From RUG14871 sp045539425 (lineage in GTDB: Bacteria > Bacillota_I > Bacilli_A > Erysipelotrichales > Erysipelotrichaceae): 64,000 nucleotides of DNA. This document shows positions 33,591 to 41,834 of this stretch, in pieces; position 1 is the first letter of the stretch, and each line of letters starts with the position of its first letter. Below the pieces are notes generated by a model, which saw nothing but the letters and a program-made list of their open reading frames with translations, did no database searches and had not been told where the DNA came from. The stretch is from positions 26,078 to 90,077 of the forward strand of contig JAZQFH010000030.1 in NCBI GenBank assembly GCA_045539425.1, in the 5' to 3' direction. Both the position numbers and the translations under genes were made by a program.

Positions 33591-34187
33591 CTATTCGCCG
33601 CTGTTTTCTTCCGGGGTTTCTTCTCCTTCCGCAGTACCCTCTTCCGCTGCAGGAGCTTCTTCTTCCTCGCTTTCCGCAGCCTGAGAGGCATAATCAACGG
33701 TGATATTGTAGTATTCCTTGGTCTCCCTGACTAAGAGATAATCTTTGTAGGAAACACGGATCTTCAGATTGACGACAGGATCTTCCGTGACGCCGCTGAG
33801 GATCACGCCTTTGACATACCCTCTTTCATGGTCGATCTGATACGGAACCATGTTGATGGAATCATTGTCCAGAATGCCGATCGTGGGCATCATCTTATTG
33901 GTCAGAGAGTATTCCAGATTGTTTTCAATCGCCATTACCTGAATGTCATACATGGCCCGCTGCGGATTGTCAATGGTGATATCGTAACGGTATTCCTTCT
34001 CGGAAAGCTGACTCATGGAAACATCCAGATCATAATAGAGAGGTTCGTTTAAAAACGAGTCGTTGTCGCTGACCGTCTGATAGATATATTTATATTTTTC
34101 CATCTTGATATCTTCATCCGATTCTTTTCTGGCGCAGCCGCTCAGAAGAGAAACGAGTACAAGAAGAAAGATGAGTGATCTTTTCAT
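33591..34187 (-). CDS. Putative lipoprotein of unknown function
   Basis: The first 18 residues form a lipoprotein signal ending in the lipobox LLSGC, so Cys18 is probably lipid-modified and the protein sits on the outer face of the membrane. The middle (~30-165) looks like a beta-rich domain. The C-terminal ~30 residues are very acidic (long runs of Glu with Ala, Gly, Pro), a low-complexity tail. I do not recognise the family. AGAGGTG precedes the start; it is followed by the flippase gene. Confidence 0.75.
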   Translation of the reverse strand: MKRSLIFLLVLVSLLSGCARKESDEDIKMEKYKYIYQTVSDNDSFLNEPLYYDLDVSMSQLSEKEYRYDITIDNPQRAMYDIQVMAIENNLEYSLTNKMMPTIGILDNDSINMVPYQIDHERGYVKGVILSGVTEDPVVNLKIRVSYKDYLLVRETKEYYNITVDYASQAAESEEEEAPAAEEGTAEGEETPEENSGE

Positions 34188-34205
34188 AAAAACACCTCTT
34201 TGGTT

Positions 34206-34214
34206 ATTATATCA
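34206..34214 (-). promoter_or_regulatory. Extended -10 promoter of the lipoprotein-flippase unit
   Basis: Minus-strand TGA-TATAAT about 18 bases before the start codon; -35 not clear. Confidence 0.5.
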
Positions 34215-34239
34215 TATTTCACGGAAAGAACATCCGTCA

Positions 34240-34887
34240 CTATTTCACGTGCCACCTGCGCCCGTCCGGCAAAAAGAAGATATCCCCTTCCATCACATTG
34301 ATGACTACCCCGCTGTAAAGATCACGGAGAATTGTTCTCTCATAATACCTGTAGTTATCTTCCTCATCTTCCCACCAATCGGCAAAATAAAGCGTTCTGC
34401 CTTCGCGGAAAAAGAAGCTTTCGTGCGGAGTAAGCGCAATATCCCTGCGCACCGGATAGTAAACGGAAAGAATATCATCCTTCTCGGAAGAAAGCGTCAG
34501 ATCCACGCCGTGCAGCATGAGATTATACGTTGTCACAATATCTCTCAGATTATAATGCAGACGGATCGTCACGCTTTTCGTCTTAGGATCCACTTCATAA
34601 AGATCCGCGCTTTCCTGCCTGAAATCCACTGAGAGCACATCGATCTTTCCATCCGTAAACACCGGGTTGGAATGATAGGTATTCGCTCTGCGCTCAAACG
34701 GAATAAAGAGTTCTTCCGTCTTCGCATCAATGACATAAAGAAGCGAGCCTTCGGTATGTTTCTGAAGCTGATAGAGCTCATAGGCTTCATAGAGATCGCC
34801 GTGCGGGATATCCAGGGCGTAATAAAAATTCTCCGAACCTTCAATCCGGTTAAGATACGTATTTCCGTTCAGATCAAATGTCTTCAT
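34240..34887 (-). CDS. Hypothetical protein, 215 residues
   Basis: I do not recognise this protein. It has no signal peptide or transmembrane segment, is acidic, and is rich in Tyr, Asp and Glu with many short beta-strand-like segments, such as LLYVIDAKTEELFIPF and TLYFADWWEDEEDNYRYYE. GGAGG lies 7 bases before the start, and a TATAAT box is upstream, so it looks like a real, separately expressed gene. Neighbours (lipoprotein downstream, oxidoreductase upstream behind a terminator) give no functional hint. Confidence 0.75.
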   Translation of the reverse strand: MKTFDLNGNTYLNRIEGSENFYYALDIPHGDLYEAYELYQLQKHTEGSLLYVIDAKTEELFIPFERRANTYHSNPVFTDGKIDVLSVDFRQESADLYEVDPKTKSVTIRLHYNLRDIVTTYNLMLHGVDLTLSSEKDDILSVYYPVRRDIALTPHESFFFREGRTLYFADWWEDEEDNYRYYERTILRDLYSGVVINVMEGDIFFLPDGRRWHVK

Positions 34888-34909
34888 GGCTCATCCTCCG
34901 CTTATCCGT

Positions 34910-34918
34910 ATTATACCA
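34910..34918 (-). promoter_or_regulatory. Extended -10 promoter of the hypothetical gene
   Basis: Minus-strand TGG-TATAAT, 22 bases before the start codon. Confidence 0.5.
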
Positions 34919-34938
34919 TAGAACCCTTTTTCCCTTAT

Positions 34939-34962
34939 AAAACAAAAGGAAGCCTGAGCTTC
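34939..34962 (-). terminator. Terminator after the Gfo/Idh oxidoreductase gene
   Basis: Minus-strand AGGAAGC, loop TCAG, GCTTCCT, then TTTGTTTT, beginning right at the stop codon. Confidence 0.82.
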
Positions 34963-36051
34963 CTATTTCAGTATCCATTCATAACGAACGCGCTCATTGT
35001 TTTGGATTGCTTCTTTGAGCAGTATTGCGGCGTAGGCGTCCATTAAGGCATTGGAAAGCGGATAAGGCTCTTCGCCTTCTCCCCTTACATAGTCTCCCAT
35101 CTTCTTTAGTAAGATGGCGATGGCGGTTTCGTCTTCACCTAAAGCACAAAGACCAAACGGCGCTGCAAAGAGCTCCTCTGTGCCGAAAGTGATTTTTTCA
35201 ACTTCGTGAACTTCCCTCAGGTTCGGATTCTCATATTCCGTCTGCGCAGTATGCCAGTCAACTTTCAGTGTCTCTTCCTTTGCGCTCAGATCCGCATCGA
35301 GATAGCGGATAGAGTCATTGAATACTTCGCCCTTCTCTCCCAGAACACGAATCGCAGAATAGCGGATTCTGGAGCGGTACTGCTCCGAGTCAAAGTCGTA
35401 ATGACACGCTTTTGAGTTATCAAATTCAAAGAGTGCCGTTACGCGCTTCTTTGTCGCGATGCGCCCGTCAGTGAATTTCTCATAACGTGAGAGCGTTTCA
35501 GTGACAGGGAAAGTGAACTCTTTCGCAGAGATGTAACATCCCGTTTTCGGATTTAATTCTAAATACATGCGCATCAGACTGAAGCCGTGATACTCGTGCG
35601 CCATGGAAAGATAGAGATAGTGCGGCGTACCGATTCTGCCGTTCTCAATCAGTTTTCCTCTTGCCTGATGCGTCGGATAGAGCTGATACTGCTCGGCAAT
35701 GATGTGTTTTGCGCCTTTTTTATGGTAATCCCATAACTTCAGGATCGTCTCTTTATCCAAAGCCGTCGGTGTTTCGGAAAGCACCGGAATGCCTTTCTCA
35801 AGATAGTGCATGCTGAGGGAGGCAACGGAAGCCTTATCCACGGCAACAACGACGAATTCCGGCTTTAACGAAAGCATCTCCTCTTCATTGATCAGTGTTT
35901 GAATACCGTACTCAAAGGCGATCTTTTCCGCCTTTTCCTTTGTGCGGCACAACAGTGCGCAAAGCTCAAACAGATGCGGCAAGGCTTTCGCAATGCGGAC
36001 GTAGTACATCGCGCGCCAGCCGGAGCCGACAATCGCAAAGCGGATAGGCAT
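34963..36051 (-). CDS. Gfo/Idh/MocA-family oxidoreductase
   Basis: NAD(P)-dependent sugar-type dehydrogenase family. The start at 36051 (MPIRFAIVGSGWRAMYYVRIAKAL) gives the Rossmann GxGxxA-type motif. LSETPTALDKETI around residue 95 takes the place of the usual EKP motif: the family Lys is replaced by Thr (ETP), as in some atypical members. EQYQLYPTHQARG is the substrate-domain signature. The length is 362 residues. It lies 1 base after an aldo/keto reductase gene and ends at a terminator, so the two form a two-gene operon. Substrate unknown. Confidence 0.82.
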   Translation of the reverse strand: MPIRFAIVGSGWRAMYYVRIAKALPHLFELCALLCRTKEKAEKIAFEYGIQTLINEEEMLSLKPEFVVVAVDKASVASLSMHYLEKGIPVLSETPTALDKETILKLWDYHKKGAKHIIAEQYQLYPTHQARGKLIENGRIGTPHYLYLSMAHEYHGFSLMRMYLELNPKTGCYISAKEFTFPVTETLSRYEKFTDGRIATKKRVTALFEFDNSKACHYDFDSEQYRSRIRYSAIRVLGEKGEVFNDSIRYLDADLSAKEETLKVDWHTAQTEYENPNLREVHEVEKITFGTEELFAAPFGLCALGEDETAIAILLKKMGDYVRGEGEEPYPLSNALMDAYAAILLKEAIQNNERVRYEWILK

Positions 36052-36052
36052 C

Positions 36053-37174
36053 TTATTTTGACTCATAGAGCTGTGCAAATTCCTCGAGGTAATCGCGGAT
36101 GGAAAGGTGCTGCGGACAGTTGCCTTCGCACAAGCCGCAGTGCAGACACTCACTCGCCTTGCCGTGATTCAATGAGTAGCGCTCATAGTACATGTTGGTT
36201 TTCTTTTTCGTTACGGCATACAGATTCAATAAGCCGAAGTATCCCGGAATATTGATGTTCATCGGGCAGACCTCCATGCAGTAGCGACAGCCCGTACAGG
36301 CCACCCGGATCGTCTGTTTCAGGATGGCGGTAATCTTATCTACCAGCTCCCGTTCCCCGTCTGTCAGCGGCTCTAACGCTTCCATATAGGAGGTGTTGTC
36401 ATCTAACTGACTCATCTCACTCATCCCGCTTAAGACAACCTGTACCTGGCTGAGCGAGGCAACATAGCGTATGGCAAGGGAGGCCGCGGAAGGTATAATG
36501 CCTTTTTCCTTCTGATAGAACGCTTCAAAAAGCCGAGTGGCTTCTTGAGGCAGATTGGCAAGCGTACCACCTTTGACCGGTTCCATGACCGTGATCATTT
36601 TCCCGTGCCGCTTTGCCACTTCGTAACATTTTCCCGACTGTGCCACGGCTCCGTCCCAGTCCAGATAATTGATCTGCAGCTGAACGAAGTCCACTTCCGG
36701 ATGATCCGTTAAAATCTGCTCCAGCGTCTCGGCGTCATCATGGAATGAGAAGCCGATCTGCTTCGCTTTCCCCTCTTCCTTGAGTTTTCTTATAAAGCCG
36801 AAGCCGTCCGTCTTCTGGACGATGCCGTATTTGTCCTTGCCGATATTGTGCAAAAGATAATAGTCAAAATACTCCACGCCGCACTTCTGAAGCTGCTCAT
36901 TAAAAATGCGGGGATAGTCCTCTTCTGAGCGAATCAGATAGAGCGGCATCTTATCTGCCAATACAAAGCTGTCGCGGGGATAACGTCTGACAAGCGCTTC
37001 CCTTACGGCAATCTCACTCTCTCCGTCATGATACGGATATGCGGTATCAAAATAGGTGAATCCTCTCTTCAGAAAGAGGTCCACCATGGTTTTAAACTGC
37101 TCTAAATCGATGCTTTTCGGATCTTCCTTTACCAGTAAAGGCAGACGCATCGTCCCGAATCCAAGTTTTTTCAT
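36053..37174 (-). CDS. Aldo/keto reductase with C-terminal 4Fe-4S domain
   Basis: The N-terminal TIM barrel (~1-280) shows KLGFGTMRLPLL, FDTAYPYHDGESE (catalytic Asp/Tyr) and YLLHNIGKDKY; NADPH use is likely. The C-terminal part has two ferredoxin-like motifs, CTGCRYCMEVCP and CLHCGLCEGNCP, for two 4Fe-4S clusters. This composite form is common in anaerobes, where the reductase is thought to exchange electrons with ferredoxin. The start at 37174 has AGGAGA 8 bases upstream. A perfect 17-bp palindrome lies 62 bases upstream. It is co-transcribed with the Gfo/Idh gene. Confidence 0.87.
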   Translation of the reverse strand: MKKLGFGTMRLPLLVKEDPKSIDLEQFKTMVDLFLKRGFTYFDTAYPYHDGESEIAVREALVRRYPRDSFVLADKMPLYLIRSEEDYPRIFNEQLQKCGVEYFDYYLLHNIGKDKYGIVQKTDGFGFIRKLKEEGKAKQIGFSFHDDAETLEQILTDHPEVDFVQLQINYLDWDGAVAQSGKCYEVAKRHGKMITVMEPVKGGTLANLPQEATRLFEAFYQKEKGIIPSAASLAIRYVASLSQVQVVLSGMSEMSQLDDNTSYMEALEPLTDGERELVDKITAILKQTIRVACTGCRYCMEVCPMNINIPGYFGLLNLYAVTKKKTNMYYERYSLNHGKASECLHCGLCEGNCPQHLSIRDYLEEFAQLYESK

Positions 37175-37235
37175 ACGACCGGTCTCCTTAGAATTATTAT
37201 AACGGAAGAGGCGTCCAAACATTATAAAGTGAATC

Positions 37236-37252
37236 GTGAAATCCGATTTCAC
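37236..37252. promoter_or_regulatory. Perfect 17-bp palindrome between divergent genes
   Basis: GTGAAATC-C-GATTTCAC, 8-bp arms around one central base. It sits in the 160-base gap between the aldo/keto reductase gene and the FliB-like gene, overlapping a TATAAT-like stretch (minus-strand TATAAT near 37221-37226). Likely operator for an unknown dimeric repressor. Confidence 0.6.
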
Positions 37253-37334
37253 ATGTTTCCAGCCGATTTTTCTTCTAATGAAGGATTTTTTTCATATAAA
37301 ATGTTTCTGTATTTATTTTCGGGGGAAGATACGT

Positions 37335-38372
37335 ATGAAACAAAAGGAAATCTGGCTGATGCCGGATTATTTTGCCAAATTTCAATGCAAGGCGGATCAG
37401 TGCCGCCATACCTGCTGCCAGGCATGGAATATTCCTGTCAGCCGCTCCGTCTATCAGAAGCTGATCACAACGGAGTGCTCAGCTGAACTTAACGACCGGC
37501 TTTCCCGGGCATTTATCATTCCGGAAACGGTAACGGAAGAGCGTTACCGCCTGATCGCTCACAACTATCTGGGAGAGTGTCCGATGTTAAAGGACGGGTT
37601 GTGCATGCTCTATAAAGAAAAGACGGAAGAAGATCTGCCGAAGATCTGCCGGCTCTACCCGCGCGCATTCCGCAGAATCAATTCGCAGAATCTTGCCATC
37701 TGCTCGGGAAGCTGTGAACGCGTGGTGGAATTAATACAGTCAGAAGATTCGCTTCATCTTTCAGAGCATGAAGCCGATTACACTTCGGAGAGTGAAATCA
37801 AAATCTCTGAAGAAGGAATCCGGAAGATCCTGCAGTTTCAGTCAGTATTCCGCAATACGGAAACAACACTGGCAGAGCAGATCGAGAAAGTATGCCTTCT
37901 CGTAAATGAAGAGGAATATCTGAAAGACAAGGAGGAAGATACGGATGCGATTTCGCTTGCGCTCACCATTCTGAACCGTCTCATTTTTCCGAGCTCTGCC
38001 CTCTTTCCTTACATGAAGGAGGTCAATCAGCGCTATGAGTCAAACCGCTCTCTGTTCTTTGAAGACAGAAACCTCTTTGAAAAGCGGCATCCGGAGTGGA
38101 TGGAATTCTTCCGTAAGCTGATCAACAACTCCATGATGTATGAGAACTTCCCGTTTGTGGATGATCACTTTGCAGATACCGCTGCCTACCGCGGCTTATG
38201 TGCGGTATACGGACTGTTGCGTTTTCTCAGTATTGCCTATACGGCAGATCACACGGAAAACGAAGCGTGGGTCGATCTGATTGCAGCCTTCTTCCACTTA
38301 GTGGATCACACCTCCTTCTATTACAATATCGCGCGTCTAAACGTTAACGGCGCCGCATTACTGAAGATATGA
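37335..38372 (+). CDS. FliB-like (flagellin lysine N-methylase family) protein
   Basis: The start at 37335 (MKQKEIWLMPDYFAKFQC) has GGGGG 9 bases upstream. A Cys-rich N-terminal part carries CKADQCRHTCCQAW (~residues 17-30), GECPMLKDGLCMLY, ICRLYPR and CSGSCERV; such cysteine sets coordinate a metal or Fe-S cluster. This pattern matches the FliB/YkgJ-like family, whose Salmonella member methylates flagellin lysines. No flagellar gene is in the window and many family members occur in non-motile gut bacteria, so the substrate may be another protein. The length is 345 residues. Divergent from the aldo/keto reductase operon. Confidence 0.75.
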   Translation: MKQKEIWLMPDYFAKFQCKADQCRHTCCQAWNIPVSRSVYQKLITTECSAELNDRLSRAFIIPETVTEERYRLIAHNYLGECPMLKDGLCMLYKEKTEEDLPKICRLYPRAFRRINSQNLAICSGSCERVVELIQSEDSLHLSEHEADYTSESEIKISEEGIRKILQFQSVFRNTETTLAEQIEKVCLLVNEEEYLKDKEEDTDAISLALTILNRLIFPSSALFPYMKEVNQRYESNRSLFFEDRNLFEKRHPEWMEFFRKLINNSMMYENFPFVDDHFADTAAYRGLCAVYGLLRFLSIAYTADHTENEAWVDLIAAFFHLVDHTSFYYNIARLNVNGAALLKI

Positions 38373-38404
38373 AAAAAAACCTGTTCGCTTGAACAGGTTA
38401 TTTT
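38372..38404. terminator. Bidirectional terminator between the FliB-like gene and tyrS
   Basis: Stem AACCTGTTC, loop GCTT, stem GAACAGGTT, with eight A upstream (T for tyrS). It serves the two converging genes. Confidence 0.88.
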
Positions 38405-38406
38405 GA

Positions 38407-39660
38407 TTAGTCTTTGAATGTGACGACCGTGTAGTTCTTCTTGCCCTTCTTAATGACAACAAGCTCGTTTTCAATCGCCAGGTCCTTATTGATTACTAAC
38501 TCGGTATCCTTTACTTTTTCGCCGTTTAATGCGATGGAATTGCCGTTGATCAGCTCTCTGGCTTCACGCTTGCTCTTGGCAATACCGCTGTTGACCAGAA
38601 CATCCGTCAGTGTCAGGCCTTCTTCGACTTCCGACTTCGGTGCATCGTATAAGCCTTCCTTCAGCTCTTTGGCGCTTAAGCTTCTGAGATCTCCGCCGAA
38701 AAGTGTCTCGGTGATCTTTAAGGCTTTTTCCAGACCTTCCCTGCCATGGACGATTTCCGTCAGCTCTTCCGCCAGAGCTTTCTGGGCAGCGCGCAGATGC
38801 GGTGCTTCCTCCTGCTGTTTTGCCAGATCCATGATCTCTTCCGGTGTGCGCATGCTTAAGCGTTTCAGATAGTCGATGACATCAGAATCCGGTGTGTTGA
38901 GCCAGAACTGGTAGAATTCATAGGCACTCGTGCGTTCCGGATCCAGCCAGACGGATTTTCCGCCTTCGCTCTTACCGAATTTGGAGCCGTCGCTTCTTGT
39001 GATCAGCGGGGATGTGCAGCCGAAGACCTTGACATCTCCCTTAACCTTACGGATCAGTTCACAGCCGCTGGTGAGGTTGCCCCACTGGTCGCTGCCGCCG
39101 ATCTGCAGAATGCAGTTGTACTCTTCAAACAGGTGCAGGAAGTCGGCAGCCTGCAGGATCGTGTAAGTAAATTCCGTGAAGGAAATACCGGAATCCAGAC
39201 GCGAAGCGACGATGTCCTTATTCAGCATGTAGTTGATGTTGAAGTATTTGCCATAGTCACGTAAGAACATCAGCAGGTTCATATTGCCAAGCCACTTGTA
39301 GTTGTTTTCCATCGTGGCAGGGTTCTCCCCTTCAAAGCTCAGGAAATGTTCCAGCTGTTTGCGGATGCATTCCACATTATAGGCAATCGTGTCCAGTGAC
39401 TGAAGCTGGCGTTCTGTCGTCGGACGCGGGTCACCGATCATACCGGTCGCTCCACCGCACAAAGCGATGACGTGATGTCCCTGTTTCTGATAACGGCGTA
39501 ATAGCAGGATCTGCTGTAAGTGTCCGACATGAAGTGCCGGTCCCGTCGGGTCAAAGCCGCAGTAACATGTCAGAGGCTGTTTCAGTTTTTCACGAAGTCC
39601 TTCTTCGTCGACAACGTCCTTTACCAGTCCGCGCCATTTCAGTTCATCAAAAAATTCCAT
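38407..39660 (-). CDS. tyrS: Tyrosyl-tRNA synthetase
   Basis: Class I aminoacyl-tRNA synthetase. CGFDPTGPALHVGHLQQI contains the HIGH-type HVGH motif, and KFGKSEGGKSVW is the KMSKS-type loop. The Rossmann catalytic domain spans ~30-235, and a C-terminal S4-like RNA-binding domain is at ~350-410 with NSGIAKSKREARELI. The length of 417 residues is standard (TyrS type, not TyrZ). It is controlled by a tyrosine T-box in its leader and its own promoter. Confidence 0.97.
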   Translation of the reverse strand: MEFFDELKWRGLVKDVVDEEGLREKLKQPLTCYCGFDPTGPALHVGHLQQILLLRRYQKQGHHVIALCGGATGMIGDPRPTTERQLQSLDTIAYNVECIRKQLEHFLSFEGENPATMENNYKWLGNMNLLMFLRDYGKYFNINYMLNKDIVASRLDSGISFTEFTYTILQAADFLHLFEEYNCILQIGGSDQWGNLTSGCELIRKVKGDVKVFGCTSPLITRSDGSKFGKSEGGKSVWLDPERTSAYEFYQFWLNTPDSDVIDYLKRLSMRTPEEIMDLAKQQEEAPHLRAAQKALAEELTEIVHGREGLEKALKITETLFGGDLRSLSAKELKEGLYDAPKSEVEEGLTLTDVLVNSGIAKSKREARELINGNSIALNGEKVKDTELVINKDLAIENELVVIKKGKKNYTVVTFKD

Positions 39661-39671
39661 ACGTTTTCCTC

Positions 39672-39866
39672 CAGAAAATATAAAAGCGTCCCGCTTAAGG
39701 ACGCTGAACGTGGTACCACCTTAATTTGTACTCATTTGTCCATATCGCAGACCTGCGTCTCCCTCTCGGGAGAGTGCTCCGAGGTGTATATGCTTTTTCT
39801 CAGGAATCCTTTCACCGCCCGGATCCTCTCTAAACTGAGAGAGAAAGCCTTCTTCTCTTCATAACG
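39672..39866 (-). promoter_or_regulatory. Tyrosine T-box riboswitch of tyrS
   Basis: The leader has the T-box sequence AAGGTGGTACCACG on the minus strand (39709-39722), a terminator stem AGCGTCC/GGGACGCT followed by T-rich DNA (39682-39706), and a stem I with the specifier UAC (39786-39788) in ATACACC, matching tRNA-Tyr. Uncharged tRNA-Tyr pairs with UGGU of the T-box and favours the antiterminator, allowing tyrS transcription. Confidence 0.93.
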
Positions 39867-39871
39867 ACTTT

Positions 39872-39900
39872 ATTTTATGAAATCACGGTTTATTTGTCAA
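39872..39900 (-). promoter_or_regulatory. Promoter of tyrS, inside the 3' end of the upstream gene
   Basis: Minus-strand TTGACA (39895-39900), a 17-base spacer, and TAAAAT (39872-39877). The -35 box is inside the last codons of the lipoprotein gene that ends at 39883. Confidence 0.88.
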
Positions 39901-40800
39901 TTCCGGACTTTTTTTCTCAAACTTATACGCTTTGAGAATCGACAGTTCACTCAGATGCTTCTGAGATTCCGTACCGTTTACGTCTGTAAAACGGTAAAGG
40001 ATATCATCATATGAGGAAAATGTGCCTCTGACTTCTCCACCCTGAATCATAAGCCAGTTACTCTTACCGTCTTCTCCCAGAACATTCAGGATGCAATAGT
40101 CCTTATTGAGATAAATCTGCTCATAAAGATATCTCTCATTCAGTTCAGTCAATAGAGTTTTATCATCCTTGTGAGCTACCAGATCTTCCAAAAGCTTTGC
40201 ATTATTTCCGGGATCTTCAAATTCCATAATGGCTTCATCACTCTGTACACTCTGAAACAGCGGTTTATGATGGCTGTCGACATCAATGACGTAACAGTCT
40301 CTGATTTTGATATCCTCCGTGAGTTTTTTAACCCCGTCCGTAAAATCCAGCAATTCATACTGATAGCCAAGAGATGTACGGTTACAGGCATTCACCAGAG
40401 TCCACTCTTTCTTATTGCCGTCATCCGTTTCGAGCATGAAGATGTTTCCTTCCAGCATTCTCTGATAATTATTCGCATGAATCACGCTGAATACATCATG
40501 TTTCAGATCCAGATCGAGCTTTGTCTCAACGGCTTCATATGAGTCCATTTTTGCGACTTCATTAAAGGAAGGTTCCGTATCCCCGTTCAAATAAACATAA
40601 ACGGTATAGAGGCATTTTAAAAAGCTGTCTTTCTCCTCCTGGTCGCTCAAACCTTCTTCAAAGGAAAACGCCACCCTGTCATGCACGCCGAAGACGGAGG
40701 ATTTTGTTTCCACGGGAAGACGGTTTGCGACGCGTTTTGAAGGATAACCAAAACAGCCGTTTAACAGTAAACACAGAATCAGTAAACATATTTTTTTCAT
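39883..40800 (-). CDS. Putative lipoprotein encoded with a membrane XRE regulator
   Basis: The signal ends in the lipobox LLNGC (Cys16), so the protein is probably anchored outside the membrane. The remaining ~290 residues are soluble, acidic, rich in Asp, Leu and Tyr, with no family I recognise. It overlaps the regulator gene by 4 bases (ATGA), so the two are translated together. A link to sensing at the surface is plausible but is only inferred from context. Confidence 0.72.
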   Translation of the reverse strand: MKKICLLILCLLLNGCFGYPSKRVANRLPVETKSSVFGVHDRVAFSFEEGLSDQEEKDSFLKCLYTVYVYLNGDTEPSFNEVAKMDSYEAVETKLDLDLKHDVFSVIHANNYQRMLEGNIFMLETDDGNKKEWTLVNACNRTSLGYQYELLDFTDGVKKLTEDIKIRDCYVIDVDSHHKPLFQSVQSDEAIMEFEDPGNNAKLLEDLVAHKDDKTLLTELNERYLYEQIYLNKDYCILNVLGEDGKSNWLMIQGGEVRGTFSSYDDILYRFTDVNGTESQKHLSELSILKAYKFEKKSPELTNKP

Positions 40801-41621
40801 TCGAAGTTCTCCTTTCCGCTTCTTTTTTTTCGCATCAAAAGTATTCCCTGTAATAACAGCAGTTCCGGTATGATACCGGAAATACAGTAAATATATCCGT
40901 AAATGTGGTTGTAGTTGAAACTTCCCTGATTCTGTAAAACCGTCTGAATCAATTGTCCCAATAAAGACAGAACTCTGATGAGGATAAATACCAGTAATCC
41001 GCGAATATCCGCTTTCCTTCCCACAAAATACATGACGATTTCAACAAGAAATACGGCGGGAATCAGATAGTAAATCAGTAAATACAGCAGGTTGATCCGC
41101 CAGCTACCAAGCGGGAAAAACTGATATCTGATATCACAGTAAACCGTCATGAGTAACTCCAGTCCGTGAATTCCCAGAAAGAAGAGAATGATGTTCTCCG
41201 GGGTGATCTCATCTCGGTAACACTTCACAATAAAGAACGCTGTAATTCCTGATGTGATTGTTTCGGACAAAATCATTACCGCTCCGGCATTCCTCGGGAA
41301 TACAAACAGATGAAGAAGCAGACGCATTAGAAAGAAGATAAGCTGCCAGCTCAGTAACATCATCTGAATCAGGGATGACTTGCGGCTCTTGGCAACCGGT
41401 TCTTTCCGTATTCTGTTTGACTCATCTTCTTTGGAGAGAAGACTGTCGATAGAAACATGGAAATACTCCGACAACATAACCAGCTCCTCGACGCCCGGAT
41501 AGCGAAGCCCCGTCTCCCATTTTGATATTGTTCCCCTGCTCAGATACAGCTCATCGGCCAGCTGCTGCTGCGTCAGGTTTCTTTCATTTCTTAATTCTCT
41601 GATTCTGTCTTTGAATTCCAT
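40797..41621 (-). CDS. XRE-family regulator with C-terminal membrane domain
   Basis: The N-terminal 65 residues form a Cro/CI-type helix-turn-helix: IRELRNERNLTQQQLADELYLSRGTISKWETG, followed by MLSEYFHVSIDSLL. From residue ~88 there are about five hydrophobic segments, so the protein is membrane-tethered, which suggests a one-component membrane signalling regulator. The partner lipoprotein overlaps it. The start codon has no clear ribosome site. Nothing in the sequence reveals the target genes; self-regulation is likely. Confidence 0.82.
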   Translation of the reverse strand: MEFKDRIRELRNERNLTQQQLADELYLSRGTISKWETGLRYPGVEELVMLSEYFHVSIDSLLSKEDESNRIRKEPVAKSRKSSLIQMMLLSWQLIFFLMRLLLHLFVFPRNAGAVMILSETITSGITAFFIVKCYRDEITPENIILFFLGIHGLELLMTVYCDIRYQFFPLGSWRINLLYLLIYYLIPAVFLVEIVMYFVGRKADIRGLLVFILIRVLSLLGQLIQTVLQNQGSFNYNHIYGYIYCISGIIPELLLLQGILLMRKKRSGKENFE

Positions 41622-41784
41622 AACAAGTCCAATCGTAATTTATTTTTTTAACGGTCCATAGAAGATCATCCATGAAACATCTTTCTGTATGATTCCTCTA
41701 GATCCCCTGCAGTTTCATCATACATCACGTCAGGGAAAATGGCTGATCCCTTTTGGATCAAACCGTCTTTTCTGTAATAAAGCG
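41622..41784. other. Intergenic region upstream of the XRE gene
   Basis: About 160 bases between the pyk terminator and the XRE start. AT-rich near the gene; I see no clear consensus promoter, RNA gene or ORF with a good start. Confidence 0.4.
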
Positions 41785-41809
41785 AAAAAAAGGAGCCTGT
41801 CAGGCTCCT
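41785..41809 (-). terminator. Terminator of pyk
   Basis: Minus-strand AGGAGCC, loop TGACA, GGCTCCT, then T7. Confidence 0.92.
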
Positions 41810-41834
41810 GAATGTTTTTTTTGTGTGATGTGTA

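Noticed and set aside
41640..41780. Possible riboswitch before the XRE gene
   Set aside because: No conserved core or stable long stem recognised.
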